From positions 1-20,446 of IMG/VR virus record IMGVR_UViG_3300031851_001839: a stretch of DNA of 20,446 nucleotides. One strand, written 5' to 3'. The translations under genes and the position numbers were made by a program. Below are positions 14,818 through 20,446 of the stretch, one piece after another (the stretch's first letter is position 1; every line of letters begins with the position of its first letter). This DNA is from a virus. The notes below the pieces were generated by a model that saw nothing but the letters and a program-made list of their open reading frames with translations, was not told the DNA's origin and ran no database searches.

Positions 14818-16311
14818 TTATTTCTTTTCAAAGCCAACCTTATCTTCTTTACCATCTTTTTCAATGGGTTTTAGTCTCTTACTTAATACAAATGTTCTAT
14901 TAGGGTTGACACTAATATTCATTAATCGCATTAAATCTCTATTTACAAGTAAGTCAGAGCCTGATCTAGGTCTTTGGTCTAAACCAATCTCAACATCTTT
15001 ATATGTAAAACCATTAAATGTTAAGTCCATTAATATAGTTGGTCTAATCTCTGATGGTTCATCTGTTGCATTTGATCTAAACACTTCACTCTTTCCATGT
15101 CTAGGTTTGCTATAAGTCTTACCATCATATTTCCATTTAACAATCTTACCATCTTCTAAAATTTCGTCTGCGTGTAAAGCACAAGCAGCTGAACCATTAC
15201 CAGTATCAAACTTAACTCTTACTTTACCTACTTCATCTAACTCAACAGTTTCTAACCAACCAGTTTCTATAAGTGATTGTCTATCCCAATGAGCTCTATC
15301 TGTAATATAATCTACTACATTGGCCATCATTTTTTCACCATCTATTCTACCAGCTGGTTCTGCGTCAGCATAATAATCTCTATGTTGATAACCTTCATAA
15401 TCAGCGCCTGATCCAGGACTACCATTAATCTCTAATAGATATGGTTTGTTTTTAAATATGATGTGATCTACACCTACCATATAAGCTCTAGATAATCTAG
15501 CTGCCTTTAATACGAGTTCTCTTTCTTCATCACTCAAAATATAAGGTGATGCCTCTGCGCCTCTATGTGTATTTGATCTAAAGTCATAAGAGCTGTGAGT
15601 TCTTTTTGTACTAGCGAATATTTTATTATCTACCACAAACGTTCTTATATCAAAATCTGAAGGCATATATTCTTGTATTAGAAGTTCTGCCTCTAGTTTC
15701 CACATCGCTTGCACAGTCGCCACAAGGCCTTCGTAACTTTCTATTTTGATTACTCCTACGCCTTGTGTTCCTGTTAGTGTCTTTAAGATTACGGGAAATT
15801 TCCCACCAATCATATCTAAGCCACTTTTAATATTGTTTTCGTTTGAAATGAATGCTGTTTTAGGCATTGGTAATCCAAACTTCTCAAATAATAATGCTGT
15901 TGTTAGTTTGTTATCACAAGTTAGCATTGAAGCTCTTGTATTCATCATAAAAGCTTGTGAGTTTTGAAATGATGATATTAAAGAAAGACCTGCTTCATTT
16001 TCAAGTGCGCCACCTCTAACTATACAACAGGTATCTCTACCAACGAAAGTATGTTCACCTTGTTTACCGTCATAGTTATAAACAGTAAGTGTACCTTTGT
16101 CTTCGTCTTTAGCTGTGATGATAGTTGAATTGATGTTTACAATAATACATTTGATACCTTTTTTCTTACACGCTTTTTGTATAAGATCGGCAGTAGTGTT
16201 TTCTTTTGGATCTTTAGAGTCAGCCACAGTTACCATAGCAACTGTAATAGGCTTATCTTTACGACCTATATCTGTTTCTGTAATAAACTCTTTAAACTTC
16301 GGTACTTGCAT
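14818..16311 (-). CDS. RimK-like ATP-grasp ligase fused to RimB/retropepsin-like domain
   Basis: Residues about 20-335 form an ATP-grasp enzyme of the RimK/glutathione-synthetase type. The region FPVILKTLTGTQGVGV (172-187) is the nucleotide-binding loop, DIRTFVVD (221-228) follows, and metal ligands lie in LLEINGSPG (292-300: Glu294, Asn296). Such enzymes join an amino acid or peptide to a carboxylate. Residues about 350-480 resemble the RimB / DUF785 family: GWLETVEL (351-358), VKFDTGNGSAACALHAD (366-382, with Asp369-Thr-Gly) and DLLVNRDLMRLM near 453-464. In cells RimK adds glutamates to ribosomal protein S6 and RimB trims them, so one phage chain may do both. The N-terminus, KFKEFITE, is very like the T4 capsid-targeting sequence. 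It overlaps regA by 20 bases. Target unknown. Confidence 0.85.
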   Translation of the reverse strand: MQVPKFKEFITETDIGRKDKPITVAMVTVADSKDPKENTTADLIQKACKKKGIKCIIVNINSTIITAKDEDKGTLTVYNYDGKQGEHTFVGRDTCCIVRGGALENEAGLSLISSFQNSQAFMMNTRASMLTCDNKLTTALLFEKFGLPMPKTAFISNENNIKSGLDMIGGKFPVILKTLTGTQGVGVIKIESYEGLVATVQAMWKLEAELLIQEYMPSDFDIRTFVVDNKIFASTKRTHSSYDFRSNTHRGAEASPYILSDEERELVLKAARLSRAYMVGVDHIIFKNKPYLLEINGSPGSGADYEGYQHRDYYADAEPAGRIDGEKMMANVVDYITDRAHWDRQSLIETGWLETVELDEVGKVRVKFDTGNGSAACALHADEILEDGKIVKWKYDGKTYSKPRHGKSEVFRSNATDEPSEIRPTILMDLTFNGFTYKDVEIGLDQRPRSGSDLLVNRDLMRLMNISVNPNRTFVLSKRLKPIEKDGKEDKVGFEKK

Positions 16312-16741
16312 TATCAGTATTATCCTTGGCTTCCACTTTTTTCCCTATATTATATTTTGCCGATAAGTTCCACTCTTTTTTTTCTTTAAAAGGTAATACT
16401 TTGATTTGTGATAGTGGTGCTTTGTCTTCCGACTTTGCTTTGTTCACTATATCAATTAAATTCCAATCTTGTAATAAGATAGAGATTGTGTTTCTTCTTT
16501 GAATATCGTTTTGTGTTAAAGTTGCTTTCTTACCATCTAACGCAAATAGTTCTTTAAAATGTGTTATGAAATATTTACCTTGTTTGTGTAATATGTGACA
16601 ACTTTGAAATAGTGTTTTGTCTTTTCTACTTGCAACGCCAATTCTAGTTAAAGTCTCTCTGATCTTTAAAAAGTCATCTGGTTGCTTAATTGTAACCTCT
16701 AACATACTGTCAGCGGACCAATTGATTGCTTCTTCGCTCAT
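16292..16741 (-). CDS. regA: RegA translational repressor
   Basis: RegA binds the start regions of early phage mRNAs and blocks their translation. From residue 13, MLEVTIKQPDDFLKIRETLT matches the RegA N-terminus, followed by SCHILHKQGKYFITHFKELF (47-66) and DIQRRNTISILLQDW, all conserved with T4 RegA by recall. The total of 149 residues exceeds T4 RegA (122). There is a 12-residue N-terminal extension and a Lys/Asp-rich tail (after about 120). The ATG at 16741 overlaps the gp62 stop (ATGA) and is preferred; the ATG at 16705 would give the T4-like start. Gene order 44-62-regA-(43) is that of T4. Confidence 0.93.
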   Translation of the reverse strand: MSEEAINWSADSMLEVTIKQPDDFLKIRETLTRIGVASRKDKTLFQSCHILHKQGKYFITHFKELFALDGKKATLTQNDIQRRNTISILLQDWNLIDIVNKAKSEDKAPLSQIKVLPFKEKKEWNLSAKYNIGKKVEAKDNTDNASTEV

Positions 16742-17130
16742 TTAGTTCTCCCACCTTTTAAAAGGCTAATCTTAATTAGTTCAATTTGTTCCTCAGTAAG
16801 TATATTGAGAGCATCTTTTGCCTTCTCATTGCTATATCCATAATACTCTTTTACATACTCTAAATTCTTCAACTTGGCTTGTGATAACCACTTGCCACCA
16901 AATCGCTTCTTTTTTCTAATACTATTTATATAAAAATGAAACTGGGTTCTTTTATCTAGGAAGTGATAGCCATTCATTTCGTTGGCTTGAGCAATACAGT
17001 CGTAATGTACGGAAAGACACTTGTTTATAACGAAAGGAGGATATTTTTTCTCCCATGTTTGATCGTCTGTGTCTAATAAATTTTCTTTAGTAAAATTAAT
17101 TGCGTTTAAATAATCTCTTAACTCGTACAT
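16738..17130 (-). CDS. 62: Clamp-loader small subunit, T4 gp62 type
   Basis: This 130-residue protein sits in the canonical place between gp44 and RegA and matches the gp62 family. It opens MYELRDYLNAINFTKENLL, continues with YPPFVINKCLSVHYDCIAQANEMN, and has a basic HFYINSIRKKKRFGGKWL region. It forms a complex with four gp44 ATPases and loads the gp45 clamp on primer ends. It is shorter than T4 gp62 (187), as in other marine T4-like phages. The end overlaps regA by four bases. Confidence 0.9.
   Translation of the reverse strand: MYELRDYLNAINFTKENLLDTDDQTWEKKYPPFVINKCLSVHYDCIAQANEMNGYHFLDKRTQFHFYINSIRKKKRFGGKWLSQAKLKNLEYVKEYYGYSNEKAKDALNILTEEQIELIKISLLKGGRTK
16923..16930 (-). promoter_or_regulatory. 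Possible internal T4-type late promoter inside gene 62
   Basis: The minus strand reads TATAAATA exactly within the gp62 coding sequence (segment FYINS). If used, it would give late transcripts of regA and the ATP-grasp fusion. In AT-rich coding DNA the octamer can arise by chance, so the call is weak. Confidence 0.3.
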
Positions 17131-17146
17131 AATATAAAACTTTCAA

Positions 17147-17239
17147 CTATTTTCTTTTATTGTGTCTACCCATATACCAATCACCTGGTTCGTAATTCCA
17201 ACGTTTACCATGATGACCTCGTATATCAGCCCAAAACAT
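17147..17239 (-). CDS. 30-residue Trp-rich basic small protein
   Basis: In the gap between the ArfA-like gene and gp62 the minus strand has an ATG at 17239, one base after the upstream stop, and an open frame of 30 codons to TAG at 17149-17147. The peptide begins MFWADIRGHHGKRW and continues with YEPGDWYMGRHNKRK; it holds four aromatic-rich patches and nine Lys/Arg. The tight spacing, the fill of an otherwise empty gap and the unusual Trp content (three of 30) suggest a real small gene. I know no family. A weak ribosome-binding site lowers confidence. Confidence 0.5.
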   Translation of the reverse strand: MFWADIRGHHGKRWNYEPGDWYMGRHNKRK

Positions 17240-17240
17240 T

Positions 17241-17447
17241 CTAGCTTTCACTATCAATTTTCTTAATAATGTTCTTCGTGCCATTTCTCGTATAACTCCC
17301 TTTACCTTTTTTAGCTTTCACTACACTAGGTTTAAACTTCGGAGTTCTTACTTCTTTGGCAACAGGATTGGTTTTAAATATTCTATCCCAACTTTCCCTG
17401 TACTTGTCATTTGATAATCTACTTCTACCGTCCCACTTACCTGGCAT
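17241..17447 (-). CDS. Small protein with ArfA-like ribosome-rescue region
   Basis: This 68-residue protein starts with a 25-residue part (MPGKWDGRSRLSNDKY...) that I recognise from small hypothetical proteins of marine T4-like phages. Residues about 27-56 align without gaps, from memory, with E. coli ArfA: N27-x8-P36-x-F38, VVK (42-44), and KKGKGSY (46-52) followed by x-R54. KKGKGSYxR is the signature of ArfA, which enters the empty mRNA channel of stalled ribosomes and recruits release factor 2. It is therefore a candidate phage ribosome-rescue factor fused to a phage-specific N-terminus. It lies between gp44 and gp62, in a highly expressed replication operon. The match is direct; activity is inference. 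Confidence 0.75.
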   Translation of the reverse strand: MPGKWDGRSRLSNDKYRESWDRIFKTNPVAKEVRTPKFKPSVVKAKKGKGSYTRNGTKNIIKKIDSES

Positions 17448-17473
17448 AATGTTCTTTGTTTGTTCTATTTAGT

Positions 17474-18418
17474 TTATTTAAATTTACAACCTGCCATTAT
17501 CTCTGTTAAACAAGCGACCATGTTGATCTCTTGGTCAGCGACAAACGCAGACTTGTATTGATACCCAGCAATAATCAATATCGCTTGAGGTACCGACTTC
17601 GCATCTAAAGAGGTATATAGCGTTTCATAGAGCGTCTTAAACAACGCTGAAGCCTCTTTGTCTAGGTTTTGTACTACCCATTTTCTCATGTCATTAAAAC
17701 GCTTCTCTTTAAGAAGTTTTACAAGTTCTTTGGTATTCGCCTCACCTAGATTGAATAATATACCACTATCAATTTTACCCCTTACAGAATATCTTTGTAG
17801 TTCGTTTATTGTTCTTCTAAAGTCAGGATAATACTTTTGAATTAACTCTGCTAGTACCTTCTTATCAAACTCTATATTCTCATCTTTAAGCACACCCTCT
17901 AGTCTTTTAAGAAAGGCAGTAGCAGTTTTAACTCTTTGACCATTTACAATTTTAAAATCAACTACCGTACATCTGGAGTGTAGAGCTGGTATGATTTTGT
18001 TTTTGTAATTACAGGTAAAGATAAAACGACAATTCTTATAAAAGGTTTCTATAAAATTACGAAGCGCTGGTTGAACACTATCAGCATTCATGTAATCAGC
18101 CTCGTCTATTATAACAACTTTGTGATTTGCGTCTTCGGTAAGTGATACTGTAGAAGCAAAGTTTTTAATTTTACTTCTTACAGTATCTATTTGTCTACCT
18201 TCGTCAGAACCATTGATAATGATATAATCACTACCTAGTTCTTCACATAGAGCTCTGGCGACAGTCGTCTTACCAGTACCAGCGCTACCAGATAGAAGCA
18301 AATTTGGTATTTCTTTTTGTTTTAGAAATTCAGTAAATGTTTTCTTTAAGTCTTCTGTAAGAATACAATCACTTATTTTTTTAGGTCGGTATTTCTCAAC
18401 CCATAGAAAATCAGACAT
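17474..18418 (-). CDS. 44: Clamp-loader ATPase, T4 gp44 type
   Basis: This 314-residue AAA+ ATPase of the RFC family opens and loads the sliding clamp. WVEKYRPKKISD (6-17) is the RFC box, Walker A is GSAGTGKT (44-51), Walker B is VVIIDEADYM (101-110), and the SRC arginine-finger motif is HSRC (147-150). The C-terminal collar (about 230-314) is helical. Length matches T4 gp44 (319). A strong GGGAGG site precedes the ATG, and it follows the clamp gene by 12 bases. Confidence 0.96.
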   Translation of the reverse strand: MSDFLWVEKYRPKKISDCILTEDLKKTFTEFLKQKEIPNLLLSGSAGTGKTTVARALCEELGSDYIIINGSDEGRQIDTVRSKIKNFASTVSLTEDANHKVVIIDEADYMNADSVQPALRNFIETFYKNCRFIFTCNYKNKIIPALHSRCTVVDFKIVNGQRVKTATAFLKRLEGVLKDENIEFDKKVLAELIQKYYPDFRRTINELQRYSVRGKIDSGILFNLGEANTKELVKLLKEKRFNDMRKWVVQNLDKEASALFKTLYETLYTSLDAKSVPQAILIIAGYQYKSAFVADQEINMVACLTEIMAGCKFK

Positions 18419-18430
18419 TTAAAACCTCCC

Positions 18431-19096
18431 TTAAAATTCAGAGTCAGGTTCTAATGCTATCCAATATTGTACAGATTTGTTTCTGTTTACAAAGTGAGAA
18501 ATCTTCGCTTTTGAAATCGCAACATCATAATCATCAACAATCTGTTTAAAGTTTTCTGTTCTAAAGTAAGCAGTAAACTTCTTATCAGATTCACCTACAT
18601 CAATAGAGTAAGCGTTAGATGATTTGTTTTTCTTATCTGTTGCAATCATTTTAATAGTCTTACCATCACCTGTAACAGCAACATCTGGTAGATTTAATGT
18701 AGTAGTACCTTTCATTAATCTAGCAAAGTCATCTTTTTTCAAAGTAAATGTAACATGCTTATCTGGCATATTGATACCTTTACTTGGCGATACGATAACT
18801 GATTTATCAGCAAAGAAATATTTAATTGATTGTGAAGATTGAGATATTTTAACATTAGTACCACCGTTAAATTTAAGTTCTGGTTTCTCAAATAGTTCAA
18901 CCGATCTTAAAAACTCTGGTAAATCGTATATCGCAAACTCGTCTTCAAACTTTTCACTCACCTCAGCTTCAGCCAAGATGTTTTTCATAGTAGAAATAGT
19001 TTGTATTTTGTTTCCAGGTTTAACCAAAATGTTTTGATTAATATCCGAAAAATTTTTTAACACATTTACTGTGTCACTTGATAGATTCATATTCAC
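18431..19096 (-). CDS. 45: Sliding clamp, T4 gp45 type
   Basis: This 221-residue protein is the processivity clamp, a trimeric ring tethering the polymerase and, in T4, also activating late transcription. It has the expected length (T4 gp45 is 228) and opens with MNMNLSSDTVNVLKNFSDIN followed by ILVKPGNKIQTIS, a T4-clamp-like beginning. Alternating beta strands run throughout, and it ends in YWIALEPDSEF. It is first in the operon 45-44-(ArfA-like)-(30 aa)-62-regA, behind a consensus promoter and an AAGGAG site. The T4-type late promoters in this window agree with a clamp-dependent late switch. Confidence 0.93.
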   Translation of the reverse strand: MNMNLSSDTVNVLKNFSDINQNILVKPGNKIQTISTMKNILAEAEVSEKFEDEFAIYDLPEFLRSVELFEKPELKFNGGTNVKISQSSQSIKYFFADKSVIVSPSKGINMPDKHVTFTLKKDDFARLMKGTTTLNLPDVAVTGDGKTIKMIATDKKNKSSNAYSIDVGESDKKFTAYFRTENFKQIVDDYDVAISKAKISHFVNRNKSVQYWIALEPDSEF

Positions 19097-19117
19097 TCCT
19101 TTTCATAATATAATATA

Positions 19118-19146
19118 ATTGTATCATAATTTAGTCTTATTGTCAA
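19118..19146 (-). promoter_or_regulatory. Sigma70-type promoter for the clamp/clamp-loader operon
   Basis: The minus strand has a perfect TTGACA (19146-19141), 17 bases, then TACAAT (19123-19118), about 20 bases upstream of the gp45 ATG. The -35 box lies just beyond the peroxiredoxin stop codon. Confidence 0.85.
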
Positions 19147-19148
19147 TG

Positions 19149-19706
19149 TTATAAGCTTTTCTCAATATCACTTGCTTGTAAAAAACTCATAATGTGTTCT
19201 GGTGATGAAACTGTATATGGGTCATCATCTGCGCTTTCATTATTAATACCTGGCTCTTCAAAAAACTCTTGCACTTCACCATCATTAATAATCGCAGCAT
19301 ATCTCCACGATCTCATACCAAATCCTTGAGCAGGTTTATTTACTAACATACCCATTGATCTCGTAAATGTACCACAACCGTCTGGTATCATCTTAACGTT
19401 TTCAATTTTTAAATCTCTAGCCCAAGCGTTCATAACAAACGCATCGTTTACAGATATACAATATATCTCATCAAAACCTTGGTCTTTAAATTTTGAATAC
19501 AATGTGTCATACATTGGTAATTGTTGTCCAGAACACGTTGGTGTAAACGCACCAGGTAAACTAAACATTAAAACTTTTTTGCCTTTAAATAATTGGTTGG
19601 TATCTATATCAACCCATTCGCCGCCGATAAAAGTACAGCCGCCTTTTTCATCACTATCACCCACTCTATATTTAAATGTGTGATCTATAACATTCCACTT
19701 GTCCAT
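19149..19706 (-). CDS. Peroxiredoxin (Prx5/AhpE-type thiol peroxidase)
   Basis: This 185-residue thioredoxin-fold peroxidase reduces hydrogen or alkyl peroxides. The catalytic motif PGAFTPTCSG (51-60) has the peroxidatic Cys58 with the conserved Thr55 and Pro51, and VLMFSLPGAF forms the preceding strand. EIYCISVNDAFVMNAWA and GFGMRSWRYAAIINDG are typical of the Prx5 group. Another Cys near 111 could be resolving, but glutathione or a ferredoxin/thioredoxin partner could also reduce it. It probably protects the infected cell from oxidative stress. It has its own consensus promoter and an AAGGAG site. Confidence 0.92.
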   Translation of the reverse strand: MDKWNVIDHTFKYRVGDSDEKGGCTFIGGEWVDIDTNQLFKGKKVLMFSLPGAFTPTCSGQQLPMYDTLYSKFKDQGFDEIYCISVNDAFVMNAWARDLKIENVKMIPDGCGTFTRSMGMLVNKPAQGFGMRSWRYAAIINDGEVQEFFEEPGINNESADDDPYTVSSPEHIMSFLQASDIEKSL

Positions 19707-19734
19707 AATATAAACTCCTTAATAATTTAGACTC

Positions 19735-19763
19735 ATTATATACTGAAAGCGCTTAGAAGTCAA
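19735..19763 (-). promoter_or_regulatory. Sigma70-type promoter for the peroxiredoxin gene
   Basis: The minus strand has TTGACT (19763-19758), 17 bases, then TATAAT (19740-19735), about 28 bases above the ATG. The -35 hexamer lies in the loop, and the spacer holds one arm, of the perfect inverted repeat at 19745-19777. Confidence 0.8.
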
Positions 19764-19777
19764 GTCTAAGCGCTTTC
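19745..19777. repeat. Perfect 13-bp inverted repeat (hairpin) overlapping a promoter
   Basis: Arms 19745-19757 (GAAAGCGCTTAGA) and 19765-19777 (TCTAAGCGCTTTC) are perfectly complementary with a seven-base loop. It lies just after the hsp20 stop, so as RNA it may end or protect that transcript. There is no clear U tract on the minus strand; the plus strand has a T-rich stretch after it. It also overlaps the peroxiredoxin promoter, so as DNA it could be an operator. Confidence 0.85.
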
Positions 19778-19787
19778 TATTTTTAAT

Positions 19788-20237
19788 TTACTTTATCTGT
19801 ATTGTTCTAGCTTTTTTGTGTTCTGGAATAACTCTTTCCATTGATACACTTAATAGGCCATCTTTTAACTCTGCGCCTTTGATTTCTACGTCTTCGGCGA
19901 TAGTAAAAGATTTAGTAAAGTTTCTTTTGGCGATACCTTTATGTAGTACACCCTCGTTTTCTTCAACCTCTTTTGTGTCTTTATCTTTTACAGATTTAAC
20001 TGTTAAGACGCTGTCCTCAAAAGATACATCTATATCCTTTTTACCATAACCAGCAAGTGCTACTTGTATATCATAAGTATGTTTACCTGTCTTAATGATA
20101 TTGTATGGTGGATAGTTAGGGACACTTATAGTATCCATCTGGTGGTCAAACATTCTTTCAAAGTTAGAAAAAATATCATCATACCCCACTGATAGTGGTC
20201 TTAATTGATTGAAGATTGAAATTGCTTTATTAGTCAT
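19788..20237 (-). CDS. Small heat-shock protein (Hsp20 / alpha-crystallin)
   Basis: This 149-residue ATP-independent chaperone has the alpha-crystallin domain from about residue 42. NIIKTGKHTYDIQVALAGYG, DIDVSFEDSVLTVKS and the hallmark AELKDGLLSVSMERVIPE (126-143) are present, followed by a C-terminal I-x-I anchor (IQI). The N-terminus, LRPLSVGYDDIFSNFERMF, matches bacterial IbpA-like proteins. Hsp20 genes are common in marine T4-like phages and probably help fold or hold virion proteins. It follows a T4-type late promoter at about 60 bases and has a strong AAGGAG site. Confidence 0.95.
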   Translation of the reverse strand: MTNKAISIFNQLRPLSVGYDDIFSNFERMFDHQMDTISVPNYPPYNIIKTGKHTYDIQVALAGYGKKDIDVSFEDSVLTVKSVKDKDTKEVEENEGVLHKGIAKRNFTKSFTIAEDVEIKGAELKDGLLSVSMERVIPEHKKARTIQIK

Positions 20238-20296
20238 TATAACTCCTTTTGTTAAGCAAGTTTATTTAAATACAACCCATTATGGCGTTGTACAAT

Positions 20297-20304
20297 TATT
20301 TATA
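20297..20304 (-). promoter_or_regulatory. T4-type late promoter (TATAAATA) for hsp20
   Basis: The minus strand reads TATAAATA exactly, about 60 bases above the hsp20 ATG, in AT-rich non-coding DNA. It predicts late expression of hsp20. Confidence 0.65.
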
Positions 20305-20329
20305 TAATCATTATTTTAATAATTACAAG

Positions 20330-20369
20330 TGCCACTTTTTTTGTTCTCGCAGGTAGTGGCAAACCTGCG
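20330..20369 (-). other. Predicted H-type RNA pseudoknot in non-coding region
   Basis: Read on the minus strand, stem 1 is CGCAGGT (20369-20363) with ACCTGCG (20354-20348). Stem 2 is TGCCACT (20361-20355, inside the stem 1 loop) with AGTGGCA (20336-20330). Loop 1 is one base, there is no base between the stems, and loop 3 is the A-rich AGAACAAAAAA. These proportions are those of a classical stacked H-type pseudoknot. It lies above the hsp20 late promoter, so it would be in the 3' part of an upstream transcript or in a read-through leader. No known riboswitch class is recognised. Confidence 0.7.
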
Positions 20370-20379
20370 TTTTGCGACA

Positions 20380-20395
20380 CCGAGATAAATCTCGG
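20380..20395. terminator. Hairpin CCGAGA/TCTCGG next to the pseudoknot, possible weak terminator
   Basis: CCGAGAT (20380-20386) pairs perfectly with ATCTCGG (20389-20395). On the plus strand it is followed by GCTTTT, like a weak intrinsic terminator, but no plus-strand gene precedes it. On the minus strand it lies just upstream of the pseudoknot and could be part of one structured RNA. The rest of 20238-20446 has no credible ORF. Confidence 0.45.
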
Positions 20396-20446
20396 GCTTT
20401 TACACCGTCAAGGACTTATGAACTGCCTGACCATAATATATATACA

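Noticed and set aside
14660-15115. Plus-strand open frame of 151 codons
   Set aside because: It is antisense to the Sm-like and ATP-grasp genes; the composition (Ser, Leu, Ile, Phe-rich) is what antisense of AT-rich coding DNA gives.
16097-16389. Overlapping plus-strand frames opposite the ATP-grasp start and the regA end
   Set aside because: Both are antisense shadows of confirmed genes and show no motif.
20330-20446. The structured end region as a known riboswitch, tmRNA or second tRNA
   Set aside because: No conserved sequence of the preQ1, SAM or glutamine riboswitch classes could be matched, and there is no CCA end or T-arm motif for a tRNA or tmRNA.
1-20446. CRISPR arrays, insertion sequences or homing endonucleases
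   Set aside because: No spaced direct repeats, transposase or HNH/GIY-YIG motifs were seen, and the polymerase, UvsX, gp41 and clamp-loader genes are uninterrupted.

Overview
The window is a compact, AT-rich stretch of a T4-like contractile-tail phage (Caudoviricetes). Its layout and products resemble marine T4-like phages, particularly the low-GC kind infecting SAR11/Pelagibacter-type hosts. This rests on an almost gap-free minus-strand gene array, the T4 core replication set (gp45, gp44, gp62, RegA, gp43, UvsX, gp41), T4-type late promoter octamers (TATAAATA), and marine-phage accessory genes (Hsp20, peroxiredoxin, ferredoxin, 2OG-Fe(II) oxygenases, ATP-grasp). The host assignment is inference. 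Every convincing gene is on the minus strand, so transcription runs from high to low coordinates.

Reading in the direction of transcription: (1) 20446-19149 holds a structured non-coding region with an H-type pseudoknot, a late promoter, hsp20, a 13-bp inverted repeat overlapping a sigma70 promoter, and a peroxiredoxin. (2) 19146-16292 is the replication operon: sliding clamp, clamp-loader ATPase, a small protein with an ArfA-like ribosome-rescue region, a newly noted 30-codon ORF, the clamp-loader small subunit and RegA. (3) 16311-10662 holds a RimK-type ATP-grasp fused to a RimB/retropepsin-like domain, an Sm-like protein, a 2Fe-2S ferredoxin, tRNA-Ala(UGC), two tiny membrane proteins flanking the family B DNA polymerase, and an MT-A70 adenine methyltransferase. 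(4) 10653-8421 holds its own promoter, a DNA cytosine-C5 methyltransferase, an overlapping CmoA-like gene and a small unknown. (5) 8424-4137 is a second replication operon: UvsX, the gp41 helicase, two different 2OG oxygenases and small unknowns. (6) 4133-1 is a late operon behind a T4-type late promoter: a ligase-like KWDG protein, a small conserved phage protein, a zeta-toxin-like P-loop kinase, and a PAP2 phosphatase / DNA-pol-beta-like nucleotidyltransferase / HIGH-type nucleotidyltransferase fusion that runs off the window.

Two candidate systems stand out. First, the cytosine methyltransferase has Arg where nearly all C5-MTases have the motif X Asn of GNSVPP, and it overlaps a homologue of CmoA, the enzyme that makes carboxy-SAM. 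A basic residue at this Asn is the change known to let M.MpeI use carboxy-SAM, so the pair may make 5-carboxymethylcytosine or another carboxyl-modified base in phage DNA. Second, the late operon groups ligase-like, kinase, phosphatase and nucleotidyltransferase domains, which suggests end-healing or nucleotide-transfer chemistry. Some of its proteins, and the ATP-grasp fusion, carry N-termini resembling the T4 capsid-targeting sequence, so they might be packaged and injected with the genome.
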